Part shown: piece after piece, positions 46,133 to 56,827 of the stretch | Position numbering within the stretch: the first letter of the stretch is position 1 | How the letters are laid out: each line of letters opens with the position of its first letter | Source of the DNA: Onchocerca volvulus | Lineage: Eukaryota > Nematoda > Chromadorea > Rhabditida > Onchocercidae | DNA length: 64,000 nucleotides | Direction of reading: 5' to 3' | NCBI GenBank assembly: GCA_000499405.2 | Contig: HG738138.1 | Coordinates: forward strand, 434,001 to 498,000 | Translations under genes and position numbers: made by a program | The notes under the pieces: generated by a model | Seen by the model: the letters and a program-made list of their open reading frames with translations, nothing else | What the model was told of the DNA's origin: nothing | The model's database searches: none

Positions 46133-49100
46133 ATGGTACTTTTCACTTATTTTTTCGAATTAAAGCGTTACAAAGTTTTGGTACTGATACTGCATTCCTG
46201 TAACCTCTGTCAATAATTGCTTCTTGTTATCTATTACTTCTGGATTCTGTCTATTGTCTGGGCTATGTATGATATTTGCAGGAAGATTTCGATGATTTAA
46301 TCTGTCTAGATGAAGAAGGTGAATCGCTGGAATCTAGCACGGTGTGGTCTTTTTCATTGGAATATTATAATATGCTAGCTTTCATTCTGTAGCTGTATTG
46401 TTTAATGTTATATTTAAGGTTTTTATTAGTAGCTTTACCTAACCTACTTTTTTTTAATTGTGGAAAAAATGTTATCCTTATAATTACATATCAACCAAAC
46501 GATTATTGTATTTTAGAGTGAAAGTCTGTCAGAGATCAAGCAACAAACTCATTGCTCCAGATTCCAGCCAAAATCACATGTAAATCACCGTAAAAAGCAT
46601 GACAGTATTGTACGACGTTGTTTTCCGGATAACAAACAAATGTCATCTAAATGCTGTTATTACGAAGAAACGTGTAATGTGACACAGACTGATTTTCGTG
46701 GAAGTGCAAAATATAGTAGGAAGAGAGGAATGGAGAATACGGATGAACTTGCTATCGATACAAATCTTCTAGAAGTTGATAGTTGTAAGAATATCTACTA
46801 TATCTGATCATATTTCTTGCTTTGCTATCTGCTTATATTTTTTTGGTTTTGCTGTCTTACTGATTTTATTCATTTCCTTGATTTTTTTTTTCAGAATATT
46901 TTAAAAATAACTTTTGATTTTTAGATGAAGGAGATGACAATGATTATTTGGAATCAGGAAAGAATCCAGATTTAGATCAGTCATCAGGAAAGGAAGAGAA
47001 TAGGTAACTTAAGTCAAATTGATTGAATTTAAATTAGTTCGGTTGGGTAATTGGTATTGAAGCTACAAAGCATAGAGACAGATAAATGAATTTCGCTATG
47101 TTATTTGCTTTTTTTTCTTGAAATTTGCAAAAATAGTTAATTTTCGTATTACATGCTGATATTTATTATGTCCAATTAATTAGTTACGAAAATGGGTTTA
47201 TAGGGTCACTGTCAACCATACGAACTTATTATCGATGACTTTACCAATGTATGGTGATAACGAAGATTGGCCTTATCTTTCCGGTGATGTTGATGAGGAA
47301 GCTGTACGACTGGCAGCAAGCCTAGATCCTGATGGTACTGAGAAAGCAAAAGATGGTTCACAGCGTGATCAGCGGAATAAACCGGATGCTACTGTAAAGA
47401 CGACTAACAAATGGAATTCAGAACAGTATCGCAACAACGACGAATCATTTCACTACAGCAAGACTCCAGATAAGCTTGATGGTATATGGTCGCTGCATCT
47501 TTGGAAATCCATGTATTCCACTAGTATTCGTCAACTGTGTTATTTCTCTCAGCATATTGGAAAAATGTTGCAGGATTACATATGCTGCTTAGTTTATTTC
47601 AGCGACCCAGTTCTACTTATTTTTTCTTCAGTTATTTTGCAAGCGCGACAAGTGCCGCTCAAATAATTGTTTATAGTCGTTCCCCAAGTAAAACGGAATG
47701 ATAATAACATGAACGGAATGATAATAACATGGGATTATTTTTATAAACTCAACAGACGAAGCTGAAGATTGAGGGAAAATTGATCCATGTAGTTTTGCAC
47801 ATGTGGAAAATGCTGCTCTAGTTTTGCTTACACTCCTTTAAGCAAGACGAGATGAAAAAACCATGAATTAAGCTTCAATAGATGGGTATGGAAAATGACA
47901 GATTGGTGAAAAAGAAAAATAAATTATCAATGCAAGCAGCATGGGAGTTTTTCTCCTTAAGACAATATTGGGTTATAAAACCAATGAACGGTTTATACAG
48001 AAGAAGAACATAAAGATTGGTTTGAGGTTATCAATATAAAGAACAAACGATGGACTTATGGTTCAGAAAAAATGTTTTGGATGAGAGAAAACAGTAATGA
48101 TTATTATCGTTACTCAGAAGATTTCGTTAATGCGAAAAATCGTCAAAAGATGGAATGGCATCAACCGGAAGTCTGCATTATCAAGAATATCTGATCTACA
48201 AGATTTCAATCTACCGAAAAGTAACAGGGAATCCGAACAATAAAAAGGAAAAAATAGATTAGCTGTCTTGATTTTGGTTCTGGGATGAAAACAGAGATAT
48301 AAGGAAATCGTGAATGAAGGATATACGAAATAAGAAAGTTGAAAATTGCAAAATTCACAATCCATTGGAAAAGTTCAATGGTCCTTTGTCGAACGGATGC
48401 AGTTATTGTCTTATTCTTTCAATCTTGAAAAAAAAAAGTACTGTTCATATCAGAAAATAGATGAGATTTCATTTCCATACTATGTTATAAATGGATGGCG
48501 AAGTGTTCCAAATATCCCCAATTTTCTGTCTGGAACTGAAACTTTGTTAAATTCCAAAGAGAAAATGTTGTCGAGGAACACTGATGATTTAAAAGTGAGA
48601 AGGATGGAAGTTATGTAAGTTTACCGGTCTCTTATAAACTGGAAATACTACAAGCCGATGAAAATGACATCGAAATGCCAAGAATTTCTCTGTCACTGTC
48701 ACACAAACATCGAATTTCAACCTATGAATGAAGAAAAAGTCTGAAAGACGACAACTGTCCTTTTTTGTAGATGTCAAGAAACAAGAATGTTATGCGATTC
48801 TGTTATTTAAGTCGTTCTTTGATCCAGCATCATTCGTGGGGGTGGTGAGATGAGTTAGAAGTGTCGCATAGGGTGGTTTATTGTCTTTCATAAATTCTAA
48901 ATATTCAGTAAGTGTATATTTGTATGTACGAAACTCATTCGATTATTTTATAGTTGAATGTTCTCTTCATTATCGTAATAGGTTTGTTTTCTTGTAATGC
49001 GCTGATTCTTTAATTTTAAAAATGTCGTTTTTAAAAAACTGTAAATTCTTTTTCGTAAATCTCGGAGATTTTTTTCATCCTATACTGTCTCAAATCTCAA

Positions 49101-50184
49101 GGTAGTAATTCCGACATGAATCAAATTTCAGGTCCGAAACGAACATCAAGAAAATTTCTACCATTCGTCTCATCAAGTAGGAAGCGTCGACCAGTAGTGC
49201 ATGCTCATCACGAAACAAGTTATCATGTGGTTGGCAGTGAATATGCAAGATATCGTCGTCAAGAGTTGATGAAATATGAATTGTCTGGACGGCATGGTCG
49301 TATGGAACGTATTTCACTTTTTATGTCTTCACAGAACCGTCGAAATTCGCTTCGAACCAGGAGTGGACCATCCTTACTTTACTCGAAGAAGACATATGTA
49401 CCATATCCTAGTCCCTGCAGAAAAGAAGAAACCACACATAATCTACTGAAAAGATCTAGTGGAATCAATGGTGTCATTATTAAACGGTCTTATCAGTTTA
49501 CATCCCAATCATTGGACAACGGTGCAAAAAAAGACAGAAAAACGAATTCGGTTCATAGAACGGAATATAATAAAGCCAACTCAGATATTGTGCGAAAGAA
49601 GCGTGGAATGCTTTCGCGCATTAATAGCGCTGCACTGCCAAAGATCGGTAGTGGGAAGGTTCTTGCTGAAGGTAAGATGGAAGTTGTGAATGGAAGTGTT
49701 CAGTTGTCGAAGGAAAAAATTGAACATGAAGAAATTCCGAAGAGAAAATTACGGTGGATTTTAACTACTGAACATTTCCAATCCGGTGAAATGAAAACAA
49801 ATTCTGTGGAACATAAAGATCGAAGTAATCCAGAAGCAGTTACAAGTAATTGATTTTATTCTGCATGATTATAAAAAATAACCAAAAAGAAGCTTGTTTT
49901 TTTTTTTTTTTTTTTTTTTTTTTGAAGCTTCAAAATTATGTCGAGTGAATTTTGTGGTAGTGCAACTGTGAAATAATATGTATGCTGAGTTTTTTACTGA
50001 AGGTCTATGATAATAAGGTATACATGAAATGAAAAATTGATGGAAAGAGAAAGAAAAGAAACTAAATTAAAAAAGAAATTTAATGCGATTTTTAGGACGT
50101 CAAATTGCCACTGTGACAGAGCGTCTTCAGAACACTCCGAAAGGAAATCCGATCAAATTGCGTGCCCCTAATCTTCCCATATGA
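46133..50184 (+). CDS. Uncharacterised basic protein, 495 aa
   Basis: Not recognised. Exons: 46133-46135 (ATG only), 46282-46341, 46517-46781, 46925-47003, 47204-47481, 49132-49845, 50096-50184. The N-terminus is acidic (EDFDDLICLDEEGESLESS). Exon 3 has a Cys/Tyr cluster (SKCCYYEETC), exons 4-5 are Asp/Glu-rich (NEDWPYLSGDVDEEAVR), and the long exon 6 is strongly basic (GPKRTSRKFLPFVSSSRKRR, RRNSLRTRSG, IVRKKRGMLSR). No membrane segment or enzyme motif was seen, so a nucleic-acid or scaffold role is possible but only inferred from charge. Intron 5 (1650 bp) is full of broken coding-like sequence (separate entry). All phases fit and the frame ends at TGA 50182. The ATG-only first exon makes the 5' end the least certain part. 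Confidence 0.72.
47753..48853 (+). pseudogene. Frame-broken coding-like sequence inside intron 5
   Basis: Successive plus-strand pieces look like protein but change frame or hit stops: 47888-48013 (MENDRLVKKKNKLSMQ, AAWEFFSLRQYW), 48003-48194 (EEHKDWFEVINIKNKRW, SNDYYRYSEDFVNAKNRQ), 48136-48243 (RKSALSRISDLQDFNLPKSN), 48475-48618 (INGWRSVPNIPNFLSG), 48615-48731 (LEILQADENDIEMPRISLS) and 48770-48853 (DVKKQECYAILLFKSFFDPA). The first two abut behind an acceptor that would also be in phase with exon 5. Best read as a decayed internal exon or an old gene remnant; sequencing indels are the alternative. Confidence 0.45.
49897..49923. repeat. Poly-T tract of 27 nt in intron 6 of the 495-aa gene
   Basis: Uninterrupted T run flanked by GAAGCTT on both sides (49889-49895 and 49924-49930). 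Confidence 0.9.
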
Positions 50185-51515
50185 TTTAAATTGCGTAATC
50201 TAAGATCACATGATGTAAGTTTAAGGAAAAAACTTTTTCAAAATAATGTTGTCTTATTTTATACCATTCTTATTTTCTTTATATGTTGAAGTTATTCGTG
50301 AATTTCAGTTCATTTTCAGAAGCTTTGATTAATATTTATTTGGCGGGGATTCGAAAAATAATGCTCAATTCACTGTTGTATTCGAAAACACGGGATGAAA
50401 CGGGAAGTACTTGCCAAGAACGGTGATTCTTTTTATTTTCTTTGATCTGTTTAAAAACATATTTGGGTCGCCAATTTTCTTGTTATGATTAATGTTCCAT
50501 GCATTGTTTGTTTTCAAACTGAAATTGTTATGCGGTGCGATTAATTTAAATATTGTAATATGAGACCATACTTCGCCAGAAATTGTTGTATAATTTATTT
50601 CTGTTGATGTATAATTTATTTCTGTGCTGTGTAGTTTATTTTTATGAGCTATAATTTATTTCTGTTAATTTTTCTATTAAATTTCAACAGCATATTTTCT
50701 CTCCCCGCTTGGTTTGAACGCTGTGTTACGTAAAAACCGTATCATTTTGTTCACTTAAGTTAGTGGCTACTATGCCTAGTTTTCAACGCATTATTTTTGC
50801 TGCTGTTGTGTTGTAATTTGATTTACATGTAAATAACCGAACAGCCAGTACTGCCTGATCGTGAGGCGTTATCTCAGCCTTAGTTCAGATGGCAGCTTTA
50901 TTTCCGTTTAATATAATATTGTTTAGCCACTACTTTTGTCTTTTGTACTTTCGGACTGTTTCTTTTTCTTATCCTCTTTTCGTTCCCCATTTTAGTGGAT
51001 TTCTGGCACAAATCGATTGTTTAAGTCTGCATTTCTTTACATTTAAATTTTTGATCCGAAAGTTTTTTGAAACATTCATTTTATCGTTTTCTCTAAGAAA
51101 ATTCGCATAGAAGTGGTAGGATTTAATGAATGCTGTTTTGTGATTGAGTCATTTTCCCTGCATTTATAATTCTTTGCATGTTGGTTTTAAGATGAATGGA
51201 ATTCTGTATGTGGAATTCTAAAAAGAAAAAGCTCAACTTTAACGTTGTGTTCTCGAAATTTTTTTTTTATTGAGTATTGCTTGTGCTGCACAAAAAATAA
51301 CAGTGAAGTGATGTGAGGGATCTGATCAGTATTGTTTTAAAGCAGGCTTAAAAGCTCTCTTCAACAATGGTTTTGTTAATTTACCGTTGAAATTGATGCT
51401 CAGAATGGTATGTTTTGTGATAACATGTTTGGATTATTGTGGATCCTTTCGCAGTGACTGGCTATATCAATCTGGAAAGCAAGATAGTGGTTTTTAGAAA
51501 TTGAGTTTTAGTAGT
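50185..51515. other. Spacer upstream of BLOC1S2
   Basis: AT-rich with no supported coding sequence. A short imperfect repeat of the word TATAATTTATTTCTGT recurs four times around 50580-50665. An acceptor gagttttag lies 4 nt before the next ATG. Confidence 0.5.
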
Positions 51516-52248
51516 ATGGCGAAAATGATTAATGAACGGGCTTCAACCAGTACAGACATTCCACCAACTCCTAATTCGACGGCTGCAGCGACACAAGTGC
51601 AACAATTAGCGGACAATATGTACAATAAAATTGCGGATTATCTTCAAGGACAGATCGAAGGTATCACAGGAAGTTGATATATCTTTGGCACGAGCCTTAT
51701 ATTCAAAGTTTCCATTTTTTCAGAAGTACTGGTACCTGCTATTGTTACGTATTTTAGGTACCATTGCGGAATACAAACTGTTGAAGAATATGAATAATGC
51801 TACAAGTCAACGTTATGATGACATGAAGCAGGTGGCGAGTGGTGTTGCGGAGAAGCTCTCAGAATTGAATTCCAGATGTAATTGTTTTATTGTATCTAGA
51901 TAGTTGTTTGGAGAAAATCTGATTTAATTTCCACTGATGTAATTTCCATACAGAAAATAATGAAATTTTTTTCAGATGAGACGTTACGTCCATATTTGCA
52001 ACAAATTGATGAAATTGATGAAAATACAAGAAGGCTGGAGGAAGCTGCCAGTGCTTTAGACCGTTACGTGACCACCCTGGGTAAGTAATCCAATATCATT
52101 TTTGTGTGAACCTTTAATATTTGATCTTTTCGTTAATTGCTGATTACGCTTTATTTTCATTTTAGTTATTTTCAAATATATTTGGAAATTTCATGTTTTA
52201 GAAACAAAGTTCCGTGAAATGCAGCGCGATGGTGGTTCACCGAGCTAA
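51516..52248 (+). CDS. BLOC1S2: Biogenesis of lysosome-related organelles complex 1 subunit 2
   Basis: Coiled-coil subunit of BLOC-1 (and of BORC in animals), which works in endosomal sorting and lysosome positioning. Exons: 51516-51660, 51758-51877, 51976-52080, 52202-52248; 138 aa, near the human length. A low-complexity head ([17 protein letters not shown]) is followed by the family core: [57 protein letters not shown] and [20 protein letters not shown], mostly heptad-like helix. All introns are GT-AG and in phase. The acceptor 4 nt before the ATG suggests trans-splicing. Confidence 0.93.
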
Positions 52249-52814
52249 TTCTGCTAGAGTACCGCCATTATATACAATCAGTAATCTTAACGACAGTCTG
52301 GTTATTATGGTGAAGCGTTTAATGACCCGTTTGGTTCTTTCTCGATTTAATGTTAACATACACTGATAATTATATGTCATTTCGTAGTTACGCTTGGAAA
52401 AAATATACGCAGTCAATGTTGATTTTATGATTGCACGTATCTGATCCGAATAATTCTTCAATTGCTTGCCATATAATTCTGTCAAGAAGTTGCTTTTAAT
52501 CACATATTCTGTAGATATTACAGTTTATTTGATATATTCAAATATGAAAGCAAAAGTATTCTGTTTAGTAAACGCATTGAAAATGTCTAGCCCCTATAAA
52601 GCTCTTTTTTTTCATGTCAAAAGTATTAGTAAACTATGTTTATTGAAGGGAATTTTCTTGAGCAAATGGTGCAGCAAGTCATATGTACATCTGAGTTCTG
52701 TCGTTTGTACATTTTTCGGATTATTTCCAGATAGTCTTGCATTTTCATTTCACTCACGTTTAACTTGCTTTTTATCAAAATTCTTCAAAGTTGCCATTTC
52801 ATCTTGTGTAAGGC
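52237..52814 (-). pseudogene. Possible decayed minus-strand gene behind BLOC1S2
   Basis: Minus-strand coding-like pieces: 52814-52758 after an acceptor (tatattccag; LTQDEMATLKNFDKKQ), then in a shifted frame 52757-52626 (MQDYLEIIRKMYKRQNSD, TCCTICSRKFPS), and 52512-52237 (SNFLTELYGKQLKNYSDQI, RAIIKSTLTAYIFSKRNY). The last overlaps the 3' end of BLOC1S2. The overlapping plus-strand 157-codon frame at 52466-52939 is probably its shadow. No family was recognised; chance AT-rich frames are the alternative. Confidence 0.22.
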
Positions 52815-52867
52815 CTGGAATATACTGGAATGGTTTTTGTCAGGAATTATTAACTTGCCATTTGTGT

Positions 52868-52917
52868 GAATTCCCAAAATGGAATTCCCAATTCCAAAAT
52901 TCGGAATTCCCAAAGTT
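52868..52917. repeat. GGAATTCC-type short repeats
   Basis: Four copies of GAATTCCCA-like units in 50 bp, separated by AAAAT or AATTCCAAAATTC. Being palindromic, the array can fold on itself. No function is implied. Confidence 0.7.
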
Positions 52918-54650
52918 GGTAAAATGGTGTGACTTCTGAAGTGCGGTGTTTACGCTGGGACGAGATCATAACTCATTTATTAAAATTTATTAATTAACTG
53001 ATACAAAATTAAAATGCGAAAAAAAAGGAATGCCAGAATTTCTCACTAAATATTTGAACATTTTTAATGATTCAATCATCAGTCACTCGAAAGTACACAT
53101 TAGATATTTAAATTTGCTCATTGTGAAGTACCATCAATTCAATATATGACTTTTTGGTTCATATAAGAAATTACAATAGGTCGATTTGTGGGCACAATTG
53201 AACATAAGTCTTATTTTTACGGAGATTTCCCTTCAAAAGTTGAAATAATGAGTATAATGGGTACAAATCAGTTGTTAGCAAATCTTACACGGATTTTTTG
53301 AGAATTAGTCTAAAGACGGAAGCGCAAGTAATAGAGACCAGGTTGCCTACTGTAGTTTTGAAAACAGAGCTTGATAGTTCAGTTAGTTAGAATTCGATTA
53401 TTTAGTTCGAGTACCAATAGCGATCAGCGATTACTGTTTTGAAAATTGAAAATCACAAATAATTTCTGGTGTTGTTTTGTGCATGCTGGTGCTTTGTTTT
53501 GTGCATACTGAACATTTGACAGGAATTCCATGTAGGTAAATGTGTCCTTGCCATTAAGCAGAATTAGTCATGCATATCAATCATTTATAAAATTTTATCC
53601 GATTAAATATCTAAAATTTATGGAATCATAAGTACGTGCGAGATGGTATTTAAGGCTATTTTAATTTAGGTAGTTTTGTGATTTACCTTTTCTTTTAATA
53701 CCAATTTTTAAAAATCTCAAACTTATTCTTTGTTAGCAGCAACTTCAATGATGATTATGCATTACTCAAATTTTTCATCGTTGTTAAAGTTTACTTGATA
53801 TCAATTAGAGGAAAATATTAAGGTGTGGCAGGTTTTTATTTTTATTTTTCTAAATTTTTATTATCATCCAGACATCCATATTTATTGTTGATATCATGTT
53901 ACCATGAAGAGCCGCTTAAAAAGAATTTAGTTTTATTGCACTAAAACTGTGAAGTTTTAGTTTTAAACTGTAAAGCTTAATAGTTATTTCGGAGAGAAAT
54001 TTACTTCCAGTTAGTTGATTTAGTTTTCAAATTATGCACTACATCAGTACATAAATTCGGATTTCAAAGTCAGGGGGATTTACCGGTCAAATATGTAATC
54101 TTATTGAATTAAATGCTTAGAAATATATGAGATTTTTTTCTTTCTAAACTCAGAAAATACGTTATGTAAAATTGGATCACTCTAGAAATGCAAAATGCTC
54201 GAGAAATATAATTGACACTTGCATCTAAAATTTGTTCATTTTCAATTCAGGCTTACAAACAGTCAAAAATTCTAGAATTTTTAGTATTACGCTTCAGTAT
54301 CTGCTAGAAGTAAAAAATTCCTTGTGCTCTTTTGTGTAATATACTTTATAATAAACGTATGTGGTTTGGTACTTAAAATAAATGTGAATCATTTTCAAGA
54401 CGTGATCGCAATTTTGCTTGAGTTAAATTCAACAAACAAATAATTCGATATTTTTGATTAAATAATTATCGGCGATTGGTATAAAATGACAATGCATAAT
54501 TTTATTAAATTTTCTAATTAATAAAGAAGTAAGAAATTGAAAGTAAACAATCTGGAAATAATTTAAATTACAAAGTTAATAAAAGTATGAATAGTAAGTA
54601 AATAGTCGTTTATTTATTTTACATATGTCTCACTCAGTACACAAGAAAAT

Positions 54651-54738
54651 ACAGACACACACACATACACGCACACATTATATACACACACGGACACACA
54701 CAGACACACACATACACATACAAACACTAACAACACAC
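54651..54738. repeat. AC-rich microsatellite
   Basis: Imperfect (AC)n with ATAC and GGAC interruptions. Complementary to the TG array 240 bp downstream. Confidence 0.9.
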
Positions 54739-54977
54739 CGTGCAATTTTTACACTTCAAAATGATGGTTAGAGGAAGTGGAATTGTTGTGTTCGGAATTC
54801 GAGAAACAGTTAGTGCTGTGATCCATCCGTTCATTCGAGATCGTTCGAATCGTTGCTGTGAAGAGTATTGAAGAACAGAATTGAGAAAGTTAATGAACAG
54901 GAAAGATAAGAGGTGATCTCGACGATGAGCAATATATTCGAAGTAAAATTCAATCTCACAAAATTATTTCATCTAGT

Positions 54978-55006
54978 CTGTCTATGTATGTGTGTGTATG
55001 TATGTA

Positions 55007-55053
<47 letters not shown>

Positions 55054-55056
55054 GTT
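54978..55056. repeat. TG/TATG microsatellite
   Basis: TATG units followed by about 14 TG units and further TATG/TG. Complementary to the AC array at 54651. Confidence 0.9.
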
Positions 55057-56366
55057 TAGATCTATTTCTATTACACAAGCAATATTCGATTCATCGCTTT
55101 TTACACTATGCAAAGCAATCATTATTCTGCTGCCTCCTGTTTTATCATTATCCTAACAAATTTTTTATCATCCTCCAATTGTTTTTTCAGCAATCTTTCT
55201 GTTAAAGCTTTTTCTTCCTCTTCCTTGAAATGAAACGCATCTACACTATTCATTTTAAACGCTGTCCATCTTTCAAACTACTATTTTTCTTTCTAAAGTC
55301 CTCTTGTCCACTTTTGTAAATTCTTGTCTGGTAATAAGAATATGCTAATGCAAGATATACCGCTTAATATGCAAGCTTTTGCTACTAGTGAAATTCACTA
55401 GGCGATCAGTTTCGTATTATTTTGCTGCTGATATACAAAATGCTTCTATTTCAAGTTATTTTTTGATAGAAATAGGAATAAGCAGTATTACTCGGGCTAG
55501 TCAACTTTCAATTGCCGTAAGTTTCCATGAAATTACTCATCAATTTCAATCAGTTGACAGATATCAGTGCAAACAACTTTTCTTTTGGCCAAGCTAAATA
55601 GGATGAAATATGAAAAGAACGAAGGCCTGTAATTTTAAGGTCAAAAAACGAAAATTTTCAATGTCTAAATTATTTGTTTTTATGCTTCATTTTTAGCACT
55701 TATAAAATTTCACTATAGTCAAATTATGATATCTTCACTTAACATAATTTCTTTCCTGAATATTTTAAGAAAATTTTTTGCATGCGCTGATTTATGACTT
55801 TAACCTTTCCTTCGCAAAATCCTATCAGAAAATTTCTATCGCATTAGATTGATAAAGGCTGACAAAGGCTTTTGCTACTTCAAAAGAATAAGACCTAAAC
55901 TACTAATAATATAATCAGCAAAAAAATTTAGCGAGATAGTTTAATTTCTGTGCATCGTATCTCTAGGGTTATTCCATCATTTAGAAAGATACTGCGTCGA
56001 TAGACCTGGTAATGGCAGTAATTAGGGAATTATAACTAGATTACTGATAATTGTCATCAATATTGCAGTTGGCAGAACCATTTTAACCTTGCCTGCAAAG
56101 ATCTTTATCCGTTATCCCCTACTATTACACTCTTTAATCGAAGCAAATTAAGAAAATTCGGTTTTGAAGTTACTCTTACATCAACAATAAATCCAATAGT
56201 CGTTGAAAAGCATTCCTACTACATATTAAAAATGATTAATCTATTTGTTTTTTCATTATATATATATATATAATGAAAAAAAAGCAAAAGAAAATCATTG
56301 TATGAAAATTTTTAAAAAAGATACATATATGTTTGAAAAAAAAAATCTGAACAAAACAAATTTTTT

Positions 56367-56400
<34 letters not shown>

Positions 56401-56827
56401 AAAAAAAATATATATATATTTATTTATTTTTATTTTTTCATTTATTTTCTTTTTTCATTTTCTTGAAATGTAAAAAATAAGTGGTGATGAGTCAATCAAA
56501 TACAAAAATTTGTCTTTGAGAGTTGGAAGGAAATGGAAGATTAATGAATTGATTTTAAAAATTGACCAAACCATTAGCAACTTCATGAATTAAAACAATA
56601 TTTCAGTATTTCATCTTTCTGTATGTATCAGCTAGCTTTTTCTCGTCGTTAAAAATAATATGCAAGATGGAAATAAAAAAAATCTCATTGAATGAGTACC
56701 ATAAGATTTTGGACAGTTTAAGATAAAAGTTTCGTGTTTATTTTGCAGTTTTCATAAAATAATGGTTTTCTTTTTATCATGTAATTAATAAATCTGCATA
56801 AACTATGATTAATTGGTTCCAGACAAA

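Larger units (their letters stand above)
52940..56827. other. Long AT-rich spacer
   Basis: No gene is supported over 3.9 kb. It holds complementary AC and TG arrays (54651-54738, 54978-55056) around a 42-codon frame starting at 54761, and TA runs near 56260 and 56371-56397. The spacer ends in the acceptor ggttccag used for the next gene. Confidence 0.5.

Noticed and set aside
49889..49930. GAAGCTT direct repeats flanking a T run, like a target-site duplication
   Set aside because: Only the T tract lies between them, so there is no element body; the heptamer is part of a palindrome and may recur by chance.
52466..52939. 157-codon plus-strand frame
   Set aside because: Composition is Phe/Leu/Ser/Cys-rich and it mirrors minus-strand pieces that look more protein-like; no exon partners.
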